Shown in pieces: positions 54,604-64,000 of a DNA stretch of 64,000 nt (positions are counted from its first letter, which is position 1; each line of letters opens with the position of its first letter). The stretch is from Delphinapterus leucas. Taxonomy: Eukaryota > Chordata > Mammalia > Artiodactyla > Monodontidae. The stretch spans positions 202,995 to 266,994 of the forward strand of contig NW_022098092.1 in assembly GCF_002288925.2 (NCBI RefSeq), in the 5' to 3' direction. The notes beneath the pieces are model-generated. The model was not told the origin of the DNA, did no database searches, and saw nothing but the letters and a program-made list of their open reading frames with translations. The position numbers were made by a program, and so were the translations under genes.

Positions 54604-54686
54604 CATCGGGGCCAGCACCTCCTGGAAATAGAAGCGAGTAGGAGCTGTTCTTGTAGAAGGAGGTGTGCCCCGGGGGCCTGTTGGAG
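54604..54686 (-). CDS. penultimate coding exon, same gene
   Basis: 83 nt. The acceptor is pyrimidine-rich ('ctcctctcctgttcctgg' then 'gtgtctgccag') and the donor 'gatg|gttagt' is good. In the frame that joins the terminal exon it reads through, beginning SNRPPGHTSFYKNSSYSLLF and ending GAGPD with one base left over. That single base is exactly what the next exon needs. It needs two bases from the previous exon. The peptide is Ser/Tyr/Pro-rich, suggestive of a disordered region. No known motif recognised. Confidence 0.55.
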
Positions 54687-54978
54687 CTGGCAGACACCCA
54701 GGAACAGGAGAGGAGGGGTCGGCTGCTTATCTCAGGACAGACAGATGGGCACGTGGAGAGCACCACGGCTGCTCCTCGTATGGGGAGTCAGGAGGCTGGG
54801 AGGGATTGGCGCAGAAGGACAGGTCTCAGGGTGAGTGACACTCGTCTCAGACCAGCGCCGGGGCATCCTCCTGGCCACTGTTGCTCATCTCGCCCCCATC
54901 ATTGTTCTCCCCACCCCACCCCCTCGACCCTGCTGTCCACACCCCTCTGGCTGCACCTCTGGTGACCAGCACCCACAC

Positions 54979-55041
54979 CTTTTCCGATTTGGCTTTGACC
55001 CTCCCTGCCTGGTCCTTAGTGGCCCGGGCAGTCTCTGCGTC
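54979..55041 (-). CDS. possible upstream coding exon, same gene
   Basis: 63 nt. The acceptor is strong ('ttgtttgtcccagttccccag'). The donor 'aaag|gtgtgg' is weak. In the phase required by the 54604-54686 exon (two bases left over) it is open and basic: TQRLPGPLRTRQGGSKPNRK, then AG+C giving Ser at the junction. Another frame is open too (DAETARATKDQAGRVKAKSE), so the reading frame is not forced. Three CpG remain. The next exon upstream was not found in the window. Confidence 0.35.
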
Positions 55042-55404
55042 CTGGGGAACTGGGACAAACAAGGCCAACTTTCTTAATGACAGCAATTTGAGGATGAGTG
55101 AGGATAGGAGCAGTTTTACACGTTGTTTAATATAATAAACAGGAGTCCAAGGAGCTGCAGGACTGAATCTTTCTTTAACCCTCACAGCAGCCGTTTATCC
55201 ATGGGCATCTGGGCAGCAGAGGCACATGGCTGTGGGAGCACCGGACAGCAGCTCTGAGTCTGAACCCACATTTTGGGGTTCAAGCCCTTTGTGGTCAGCC
55301 TGACCCCCCTGTATCACTGGCCCCCAAACTCAGCAATGGAAGCATCCCATTGCAGACTCACCAGCCGGCCCCTCACTGCCCCCCAAAGCTCCACACTTGC
55401 ATCA
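55042..55404. other. intron or upstream sequence, no exon seen
   Basis: 'taaccctcacagcagccgtt' at 55178-55198 is a MIR/L2-type word. No exon with both splice sites. Confidence 0.4.
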
Positions 55405-55800
55405 GGACTCCTTTTATTGCAATTGATGGGAGCATAGCTCAAACTGGCTTAAGCATCAAAGGAACTTTTTTGGGCTCTGGGAAATTCTGGTTTCAGGAGC
55501 AGTCGACATCCTCCTGGTGGGTTTGCCTGTCTCTCGGCTCTGTGTTCCTTTGTTGGCTTCATTCTCAGGTGGCCTCTTCTGTAAGGGTAGTTACAGCCCT
55601 TGCCAGATCCAGGTCCACATCATGTCAGCTGTACTGCCCCGATCCTGCAAAGGACTTCTACTGGTCTAGCCACAGCCGTGTGTTCCCCAAACCTGTCACT
55701 GTAGCTGAGAAAATGTGGAGCTTTGCTTGGTCAGGTCTGGGTCATATGCCCACCCTCTAGTCAGGGGATAGGATCAACCCCATCCACACTCACGTGGGCT
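55405..55800 (+). repeat. ancient repeat family X, longest copy
   Basis: 'catagctcaaactggcttaa', 'tgtctctcggctctgtgttc', 'tggcttcattctcaggtggc', 'ggtcaggtctgggtcatatg' in order. It is the best copy here for defining the family. The 136-codon plus frame at 55350-55760 is inside it. Confidence 0.55.
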
Positions 55801-55989
55801 GAGCATGGCAAAGGGGTGGCTCCCCAGAGGAACTTGGGATGCTAGTAAAAGAATGGGAGGGACACTGGGAAGGCAAAACCCATAGATGCTGACTCCAATG
55901 CCCACACCCACCTGGGTACCTTTCCTTCTCATACCCCAGCCCTGAATCTGCCCTCCAGCCTCTCTCTAGGTTCTCCCAAGCTCACCTCC

Positions 55990-56220
55990 TCCAGGCAGCC
56001 ATGTCTGATTATACCAGCCTGTTGTGCTTTCTTCTTCCCAGAACCCCTCAGACACTCACCTTTGTCCAGCCTGCCTATGCAATGTTTGTTTATTACCTCA
56101 GGCAGTTACCATGTTCAGCTTTTTATGTGGATTTTTGTATTTTTGCCCCACATGCATTGTGAGGTCTTTGAGGGCAGGACCTAAGACATCTACGTCCTTA
56201 AGGCAGCTGGTATGGTAAAA
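55990..56220 (+). repeat. L2-like LINE 3' region
   Basis: 'caagctcacctcctccaggc', 'atgcattgtgaggtctttga', 'gggcaggacctaagacatct' are L2 3' words. Confidence 0.5.
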
Positions 56221-56409
56221 TGCTTTGGACTTTTCTTGAGTGCTTCTGCCCCTAGACTGTGCCATGCTCACAGACACATTTAACCTGATCTTTATTTTTC
56301 TATGTTGATGAAGCTTTTCCTGTGAGCCTTGGACACACTATCTTTTCCCATTTTGCACCAGTTTTATTAGGCAAAGCTTGAGGGTCCTAGGGTTTGCACC
56401 ACTGTTGTA

Positions 56410-56605
56410 GCCTGTCTTTCCTTGCCCTGTGAGCTTAGTCAAGTTACTTAACCACTTGTTGCCTTACTTTCTTCATCTTTACAATGTGGAGAACATTTAC
56501 CTTACAGTTACACAGATCGAATGGGCAGCGTATATGAAGATGATGCCTAGCAGAGTGCTGGACTCATAAACAGCAGCTAAATGAATGCATGAGTGAATAA
56601 ATGAA
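56410..56605 (+). repeat. MIR SINE
   Basis: 'gtgagcttagtcaagttact', 'ccttactttcttcatcttta', and the end 'agtgctggactcataaacag'. Confidence 0.7.
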
Positions 56606-58854
56606 TGAATTGGTCAGTTAGTTGTTGAGCCATGCAGCTTGTAGGACTCTAGACAGGGAACTCTATGAGAAAAGAGAACCCTATTTCATGGTGTGGAGGA
56701 AGCCTCAGCATAGACAGCAGGACCAGAGCCAGCCCATGGCTGCCTGCCCTAGGCTAGGATGGTCTAGAAGCTGGGCAGGTCTGCAGAAGGGTCAGCAGGT
56801 GTGGTCAGGTGGCCCCATCTTATGGGGAGGAGAAGGCTGGTAAGGTCCAGGAGCTGGTGAGGTCAAGGCCAAGCATCATGAGGATGTTTGCCTGTGCTGG
56901 GCAGCACTGCATCTGTCCCTGCTTCTTTTGGTGAGAGCACCCTGGTTCTCCTTGGGCAAACTCCCTTTTCTAGTCCCAGGCTATGGCTTGGGGTAGGCTG
57001 ACCCCACCATCTAGTAATTAGCACATGACCCAGTCGTCCCCAGAAGTGGCAGATTTCAGACTTTTCCTGCAAACTTTGGCATAGAGAGGGTCTTTTTCCA
57101 CTGGGGTTGCACAGGTGATGGAATGTGGGCCTGGAGCCACTGGGGGCCACAGTATGGATAGCATCCACACATCCCTGCCATAAATAAAGCCAACACAGAG
57201 AAACTAGAACTGAGAGGTGGGGAAGGAGAGTCCTGAGGAACACCTGGATCCAGCCGGACCTGAACCTTTGTGGATTTTTCAGTTAAGAGAGGCAATGCAT
57301 TCTTTGTTTTTAAAGTTAATTTGACCCTCTTCTGACCTTTAAAGATAAAAGTCCTGACTGATATACTGCCCTACTGAAAGCAGTTGTTCCCCAGAGATCC
57401 CAGCCATATGACACACAATTGGTTTCCATATTGATGCTCACTTCCATGGGTATTTGCATTTTTGAGGTCAGAGGTCATGCAAATAAACGGTTATAGACAG
57501 GAGGGCAGGAGAGTTTCTCAGGAAATCGATAACACAGTGAGTGAAAGCTGTGCTCACAGCCCATGTGCCAGAACTTGTCTCATTCTCAGTAACAGCGCAG
57601 TGTCGTGTTGTGGCTCAATCTCAGCAGCAACAGAATCTGGAACGTGTGTTCACCACATTGAGAAAAGTTTCCTTCCCATTGTTCATCATTCAAGGTCTCA
57701 TTTCGTTTTTTCTGGGTATGCTGTTTTGTATTTCACACGTGCTGTTGGTTCGGTAGTGGAAATAATTACCTGCACTGATAAAGCAAGGCAGTAAATGAAA
57801 GAAAATGATATAAAAGCACCCACCCTGGTGCTTCCATGGACACAGAAGATGAGAATTTCCATCCGTGGTTAAACAGAAACAGAGCTTTGGAGCTGCTTTT
57901 CCTGGGCCAGTTCCAGTGACGCATCTTCAACTCTGGGTCATGTGGATTGCTGAGAATCCACATCATGCAGTTTTTTCAAATTCATGTCTGGACCTAGATA
58001 GGAGGCTTTCCTAGAGATGTATAATATAGGGCAGGGGTTCACGGCTCATTACTAAAACTGTGCCAGAATTGTACTGTGAAATGTACTAGTGTCCAGGGGT
58101 TCAAGATGGACCTTCTTATTCTCAGGCTGGGGTAGGGGGTTGTGGAGACTGCAAGACAAGAGTAAGGATGCCATTTGGCAGAAGTAATCAGCAGTCCCTG
58201 TAAGCTGACTCTGGTCCCGGGACAGTGCCCACGTCTGGGTGCTTGGTGCCTGCCTGGGTTATGCCTTGTGGTGTTGGCTATGTCATCAGAGACCCCATCC
58301 TGCCCTCCAATACTGCCCCCTTGTCCTCAAATATTATTAGGTCATCACCTCCCCTTGGGTACATTCTTTCTCAAAGTACTCCTGGATACAGCTCATGGGC
58401 TAAACATGGCTAAGAGTGCCCCAGTGTTCCTTGCTGGATGACTTAGGTTAGGGTTTGTGCAGCCTTCAAACCATCTCCCAGACACCTGGGGAAGGTGGTG
58501 AGGCCTCTCCCAATCCCAGGGTAGACTACTGAGACCAAACTGTTGTCCCTGTTAAAATATGTTCTGACTGGAATTCATGTGGGCTAGATATATACATCTT
58601 AATTTGAGACAGGGAAAAAAACCTATTCCATGTTTGATTATCTTCCAAAGGCAGTAACTTGCCTGGTTAGTTTTTCTCTTTCTCCACTCTCCTGACCCCA
58701 AATTACAGAAAGAAAACATCCAGGTCATGTTTCCAAATTTCATTTCTTAAACTGAAAACACATTTTAGGTCTCAAAGGGCAAAAGACACCTTCATCTAGT
58801 TAACTCTGAGAGTTTTTAATGTTTATACAACACAAAGTCATGTAGCTCTTTAGT
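56606..58854. other. no gene seen
   Basis: Unassigned sequence, with minus frame 56863-57243 (126 codons) that has no splice support or family. Weak repeat words only. Confidence 0.4.
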
Positions 58855-59075
58855 TTTTTATTTTTATTTATTTATTTATTTTTCCTGTACGCGGGCCTCT
58901 CACTGTTGTGGCCTCTCCCGTTGTGGAGCACAGGCTCTGGACGCGCAGGCTCAGCGGCCATGGCTCACGGGCCCAGCCGCTCTGCGGCATGTGGGATCTT
59001 CCCGGACCGGGGCACGAACCCGTGTCCCCTGCATCGGCAGGCGGACTCTCAACCACTGCGCCACCAGGGAAGCCC
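58855..59075 (-). mobile_element. whale-type CHR SINE
   Basis: (TTTA)n tail at 58858-58880, 'gcgggcctctcactgttgtg', 'ggagcacaggctctggacgc', 'gggcacgaacccgtgtcccc', 'ctgcgccaccagggaagccc'. Imperfect target duplication 'agctctttagtttttta' (near 58844) and 'agctctttccttttttta' (near 59076). Confidence 0.95.
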
Positions 59076-59139
59076 AGCTCTTTCCTTTTTTTAAAGCAAA
59101 CTAGGAGAATTTTTACTTTGCCAAGACTTCCTATTCTTT

Positions 59140-59565
59140 TTTTAAAAAAATTATTTTACTGTAGTAAAATACATTTTTCATTTTAACCATTTTTAAGTCT
59201 ACATTTCAGCAGCATTAATTATATTTATAATGGTGTGCAACCATCACCACTCACTATTCCCAAAACTTTCTCAGCACCCCAAACAGAATCTTTGTAACCA
59301 TTTAGCAATAACTCTCCATTTCTCCCTACCCCAGCCCCTGGTATAACCTCTAATCTACTTTCTGTCTCTATGAATTTGCCTAGTCTCTGTATTTCATATA
59401 AATGGCCTTTTGTGTCTGGCTTCTTTCACTTAGCACAGTGTTTCCAAGGTTCAGCCATGTTTGAGAATGAATCAGTACTTCATTCCTTTTTATGACTGAA
59501 TAATATTCCATTGTATGTGTATACCACATTTTGTATATGCATTCAATTGATGGACATTTGAGCCT
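59140..59565 (-). mobile_element. old L1M 3' end
   Basis: Reversed L1M: 'gtgcaaccatcaccactcac', 'tctactttctgtctctatga', 'gtctggcttctttcacttag', 'aataatattccattgtatgt', 'attgatggacatttgag'. Confidence 0.85.
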
Positions 59566-59689
59566 CCTCATTCTTAAGTTTTCATCTTGAACAGTTATGG
59601 GGAGTAATTTTAATATTAAAATTTTATTACTATAAAGTCTTCATTCATAATACCACTTGGACTCTTGTATAGATAAAGTGGAAGTAACA

Positions 59690-59900
59690 TTTATTGATTG
59701 TCTTCTATAAACCAGGCTCTGTGCAGGGCCATGCACATAGTGTCATCTCATTTAATCCTCACAAACATGGTATGAAGTAGATGTTATCATCCCATTTTGA
59801 AGATGAAAACACTGAAGCCCAGAGAGGATAAGGGACTTGCTCAAGGTCACATAGCTAGTGTGTGGCTGAGCTGAGCTTTGAGTGCTGGTTCCCCTTACTC
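59690..59900 (-). repeat. MIR SINE
   Basis: Reversed MIR: 'ctcatttaatcctcacaaac', 'cccagagaggataagggact', 'tgctcaaggtcacatagcta'. Confidence 0.85.
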
Positions 59901-60319
59901 CCAAATCCACATGTTCCCATCCTGTCTGTTCTCTCTCATTAATCATGGAGACAAACTGTTCATGGCACTTTGTCACACTTAGAGATGTGGCAAAGATGCC
60001 TTCTTCCCAAATGCATCAACAGAACCTCAAGCCCTGGTCCAAAATGACCCAGATTTTGTCCCTTGGCCTTAGTGTATCTCTTATCAACTCAAGTGATGAG
60101 GGAGAGTATATAAGAGTCACGTGAGTACCTGCTCATAGGGAGGTGTTGGGGGAGTTTGGAAGAGGCCTTTGAATAACTGATATATCTATTTGCACTGCAA
60201 TTGTGGAACCAATGACCAGCTACCTCACTGAGCTCTCTGCTCTGGTAGCAGAGTCGGGGACTATCTAGTCTTATTGGTCACACATTCATTCTCTCCCTTT
60301 CCCTCTCTCACTCCCTTCT
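59901..60319. other. no gene seen
   Basis: Unassigned. 'agagtcac|gtgagt' at about 60119 is donor-like, but no exon precedes it with an acceptor. Confidence 0.4.
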
Positions 60320-60495
60320 GACTACCTATCCATCCAACCATGAAACCATCCATGAATCCATGCATTTATCAATCTACCCATCCATCCATCCATCCATCCA
60401 TCCATCCATCCATCTATCCATCCACCCATTCACTCATCTATCCATTCATCTGTTAACTCGTCCATCCATCTGTCCACTTATCCATCCATCCATCT
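60320..60495 (+). repeat. (ATCC)n tetranucleotide microsatellite
   Basis: Long imperfect array with a pure core of at least seven 'catc' units at about 60379-60412 and degenerate units on both sides. Confidence 0.95.
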
Positions 60496-62568
60496 AGATT
60501 ATATTTGTTGCGGGCCTGCAACAATATGGATGCTAGCTCCTGTTCTAGGTTCTTGGATATAGTGATAAACATACTTCAATAGAGGATAGATCCAACCAGT
60601 ATAATGTGTTAAAAGTCAGGAAACTTTATTTTAAAGTCCTGATTCCTGACTACTCTTGGAAAAACTGGAAGACCAGACAACACCAGGGCCCAGTTTGCTA
60701 CATGGCAGTGCCGGCCGGAGCTGTGTAGCCCTGTGCAGAGCATTGACCTCTAGTTCACCACAGCCCTGGCCACTGCCTGTTGTCTTGTACCTGGACCACA
60801 CTGCATGCCTGGCCCCAAGAGGCCTTTGGGTCTGTGCCCCTCACTAGAGAAGTGTTTGCAGTAGCCACTGCCTGGCCTCACAGTCTACCCCAGCCCAAGA
60901 CCTGGACTTTGTTCCAACACATTCTGCCCCTGAACTTGCCATTACCTCATCTGCAAAATAAGGGTTGATGTGGGCAGGTGAAGATGATAAAGGAGCTAAA
61001 AAAGATCTGTAGACTGTAACATGCTGTTCAAAAGAAGGGGCTGCTGTCACTGAGAGCCTGAGCCGCTGGGAGATAGAGAGAGAGAAAGGGACCTTGTTGA
61101 TAGGTTGGGTGTTCGACTTAACAGACTCTCAATCCAGGCCTGAGGCTCAGGGCATTTTTGAAGGGAAGTGACACCTAGGTTAAGAAGGGTAAGTAGGAAT
61201 TGGGAAAGGGAACCACAAAAGTCTTCTCTAACCTGGAGCATTCAAGAATATAAGAGCTCAGTCAAAATGGTGAGAAAGTGGAGTTTGTACATATGGGAGT
61301 TGGGGGAGGTGGGGGTAGGAAGGCAGGCAGGGCAGTGATGCTTGAAAGGAATGAGACTGGAAAGAGAGTTAATCGGCATTTAGATCATTTAGTCCTTATA
61401 CCACAGTCGGGGGTTTGAACTTATCCTAAAAGCCAGGGAGACCCATGGGGAGTTTTCAGCTGGGGATGTATTGAGCACTTTGGTATTCTAGTTGGGTGAG
61501 GACGGATTTGAGGGCCAGATCTCGGGCAGCAGCTGTTGGGTGAGCTGGGAGGCTGCTCAGGAGTCTGGGGTAAGAGGAGTAGGTGGTAGCTGATTCTTCT
61601 CCTGGTGTTTAGGAGTAGAATTGCTTGGGGCTTGGGCTTCATAAGCTGTGAAAGGGGAGGGAGGGAGAGGCGGGCGTGGGAGGGCCCTTGGGTTGCTGGT
61701 CTGGGTAGCCGTGAGGAGCAGGAGGGAGGAACAGGTTGGGTGGAAGAGAGGATTGACCAGGTAGAACATCACGGTGGGGGCGCCCACGATCTGTTTCTGA
61801 GACTCGGGATTGACAGTAAAAAATCAGGGAGGAGGTGAGATCTCTGAAGAGGACTCTACAGAGAGAGAAGAGGAGAGCGCTTGTCAGCCAGCCTGAGGAA
61901 CCCACCAAGATGAAGGGAAACCCCATGTAAGTGAAAGGCATGGGAAGAGAGGGCTGCAGAGGCAGCAGACAGAAGCAGGTGGGGAGGAAAGCCAGGTCTG
62001 TAAGTAGGTTGGAGGAGCCAGGTGAGCAGGTCACCAGGGTCAGGCGACACCAAGCACCAAAATATGTCCACTGGGTTCGGCAACAGGGAGGTCATTTTAG
62101 AACTTGGTGGGTGTTATTTGGGAGCAGTGGGTTGAGGAATGGGTGGAGGTGTAGAAGAGAGGAAGAGGTGAGACTGAGTGGGCAGCACCTGGGAGAGGGC
62201 ACGGGTTGCTGGGAGGGTCTCAGGAGGGAAGGAATATTAGTGTGGGCGACAGCGGAGCAGCCAGGAGAGCAGGGGAGACCAGAGGGCTGAAGCAAGTACA
62301 GTGTCGAGGGCCCTGAAGAGGTAGGAGGAGGTGGGCAGCAAGGCCACGAGGAAGGGCAGGTGGGGGTTGGGAGGCTGAGAAAGTTGCCCCTGGGGCTTCT
62401 GTTTCCTCCATGAAGGGGGTGGCATGCTGAGCTCCTCAGAATCTGCAAAGGTCAGAGGTTGAGGAGACTGGACAGGAGGAGAATGGATTCTAGGCATTCA
62501 AGGGCTGTGGATGATTTGTGGACCTGGCATGGCTTTCCTCACCGCTGCCCCCCACTCTGGCTGCTTAG
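60496..62568. other. no gene seen; purine-rich stretch 61260-62440
   Basis: From about 61260 to 62440 the plus strand is strongly G+A-rich. It yields low-complexity Gly/Arg/Glu frames on plus and Pro/Ser/Leu frames on minus (up to 131 codons). None has a domain or a convincing splice frame. Confidence 0.5.
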
Positions 62569-62683
62569 GGCCCCCATCCCCTGGAAGGCAGTGCACCGAT
62601 TCTGGACCAGTGCTCTCCTGGGCCGGCCCTGCCTAGCAGGGTCACAGCAGATACTCACCGGGGCGTGGTCCCATCCCCACCCA
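62569..62683 (+). CDS. weak exon candidate, 115 nt, strand uncertain
   Basis: On plus an acceptor with a pyrimidine run ('gctgccccccactctggctgcttag') precedes it and 'acccag|gtgagc' follows. Two frames are open, one reading GPHPLEGSAPILDQCSPGPA at its start. On minus, 'ccccg|gtgagtatct' (donor at 62656-62661) and an acceptor 'tacgtgccccgcag' near 62744 frame an overlapping open segment that starts QPPASSLQAHTGSFCSLL. Only one strand, or neither, can be right. No family recognised. Confidence 0.25.
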
Positions 62684-63124
62684 GGTGAGCAAACTGCAGA
62701 AGGAGCCTGTGTGGGCCTGGAGGCTGGAGGCTGGGGGCTGCTGCGGGGCACGTAGAGGAGCAGAAGAGGCCAAGAGCAATGTGGCTTCCTGAGAAAAGTC
62801 CCCCGTAGCAGACATGCCCAGGAGGGCTGGCTGGGAGCTAAGCCTGACCAGCCCTCCTCCACATCTGCAGCTCAGCTGCTCCAAGAAACTTGTGCAGCAC
62901 ATGGCTCTTGGGTGTCCATTAGAACAGGCAGCAACTTTCTTCTGCATGGAAAAGTTTTGCTTCAAAGAGGATGACTTTATTTTCATTGGACTCTGGGGGG
63001 AAATAGCTCTAAAAATGAGAACCTCGGCAGGAAACACAAACAGGAATTGGTCCCTTTACTCAGCTTTGACCCTAATTATTAAGCCACGCTCTGAAAATAC
63101 TGAGCTGTAACTGAATTTTTTGTT
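62684..63124. other. no gene confirmed
   Basis: Minus frame 62642-63037 is open for 131 codons but has no domain. See the strand-ambiguous exon candidate just to the left. Confidence 0.35.
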
Positions 63125-63147
63125 TGTTTGTTTGTTTTTTGCACACA
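63125..63147 (+). repeat. (TTTG)n simple repeat
   Basis: Five to six 'tttg' units. Confidence 0.85.
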
Positions 63148-63369
63148 TTTTTTTTATTCCTCCAGACAAACATGTGAAGTTCTGTTTAGTATCCTACATT
63201 ACATTCAGAAATAAGAAAACTGAGGCTCAGGGAGATTAAGGTCTTCACAATTATATACAAAACAAAGAAAGATTATTTTGCACTTTCTTGAATTATGAAT
63301 AAACAGTATGTACTCAATTTTTATATGGTTCCTTCATTTCTACATATTGTACATTTTATTTTATAGTAT

Positions 63370-64000
63370 TTTTCCAGTTCCATTGAGATATAATTGACGT
63401 GTAACATTGTATACATTTAAGGTGTACCATGTAATGATCTGATATATTTATATATTCCAAAATAATTACCACAGTAAGATTAGTTAACATCACCTCAAAA
63501 ATTACCTTTTTTTTTTTTTGTGGTAGAGCCTTTAAGAATTACTCTCTTGGCAACTTTCAAGGATATAATAGAGAATTGTTAACTATCGTCACCACGCTCT
63601 CTTAGATTCTCAAAACGTATTCATTTTATAACTGGAAGGTTGTACCTCTTGACCAACGTCTCCCCAAATCCCCCACCTCCTGAGAACCACTATTCTATTC
63701 TCTATTTGTATACTTTTGGCTTTTCAAAAAGATTCCACATGTATGTGACATAATACAGTATATTTCTTTCACTGACTGACTTTTTAACTTAGCATAATGC
63801 CCTCAAGTTCCATCCATGTTGTTGCAAATGGCAAGTTTTCATTTTTTACGGCTGAGTAGTATTCCATTGTGTATATCTACACCACCTGTTTTTTATCCAT
63901 TTATCTGTTGATGGACACTTAGGTTGCTTCCATATCTTGGCAATGTAAATAATGCTGCTGTGAACACTGGGGTGCATGTATCTTCTCCAATTAGTCTTTT
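63370..64000 (-). mobile_element. L1M 3'UTR and ORF2 end, runs off the window
   Basis: Reversed L1: 'ttccattgagatataattga', 'gtgtaccatgtaatgatctg', 'ccaccctcctgag'-type words near 63675, 'gtagtattccattgtgtata', 'ttgatggacacttaggttgc'. ORF2 would continue beyond 64000. Confidence 0.88.

Noticed and set aside
56863..57243. 126-codon minus frame starting with a hydrophobic stretch that looks like a signal peptide
   Set aside because: No acceptor or donor in a fitting position and no recognisable domain; Trp/Cys/His content looks like chance translation.
60320..60495. Regular 4-base spacing that might suggest an array of binding sites
   Set aside because: Plain tetranucleotide microsatellite with slippage-type variation.
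61421..62497. Several overlapping Pro/Ser/Leu-rich minus frames
   Set aside because: They mirror a G+A-rich plus strand; no splice frame, no domain.
1..64000. CRISPR arrays, phage or bacterial defence genes, operons
   Set aside because: No regularly spaced direct repeats, no compact same-strand genes; repeat content is clearly mammalian.

Overview
This is nuclear DNA from a mammal, very probably a cetacean. The evidence is the mix of repeats. There are many copies of the tRNA-Glu-derived CHR-type SINE of whales, hippos and ruminants. They include the G+C-rich long form, with 'gggcctctcactgttgtggc' near its tail, that is typical of whale and dolphin genomes. There are also L1 elements with cetartiodactyl-type 3' and 5' ends, plus older general mammalian repeats (MIR, L2, MLT1/MaLR-type LTRs, MER5A, L1M relics). 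Nothing in it is bacterial or phage-like: no operons, CRISPR array, rRNA or tRNA gene was seen. Family names were given by recognition, without a repeat library, so boundaries of old repeats are approximate.

Layout. 1-776 is an antisense L1 5'UTR fragment. 0.8-31.9 kb is ordinary intronic or intergenic DNA with SINE, MIR, LTR and old L1 insertions. It holds two exon-like segments: 67 nt on + at 18898-18964 and 148 nt on - at 20783-20930. 31935-37200 is a near-complete minus-strand L1 with an internal deletion of about 0.94 kb. 37.7-48.6 kb is a nest. Old L1M sequence was hit by a full-length minus-strand L1 (39884-47968, 17-bp target duplication), which itself holds a SINE, a second short L1 and an internally primed, tail-less L1 fragment with its own 13-bp duplication. 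An assembly gap of 100 N sits in its ORF1. 48.6-53.6 kb is more old repeats.

54.1-55.05 kb carries the best host-gene signal: the apparent 3' end of a protein-coding gene on the minus strand. A terminal exon with stop codon and AATAAA is joined in phase to an upstream exon with good splice sites, and a third, weaker exon lies beyond. I do not recognise the protein. 55-64 kb is mostly repeats and unremarkable sequence, with one exon-like segment at 62.57-62.68 kb that has splice-like ends on both strands.

No new multi-gene system is visible. The most interesting items are the unrecognised minus-strand gene end with its duplicated splice acceptor, the tail-less L1 insertion, a SINE that seems to have carried about 200 bp of 5' flanking sequence, and an apparently artificial assembly gap.
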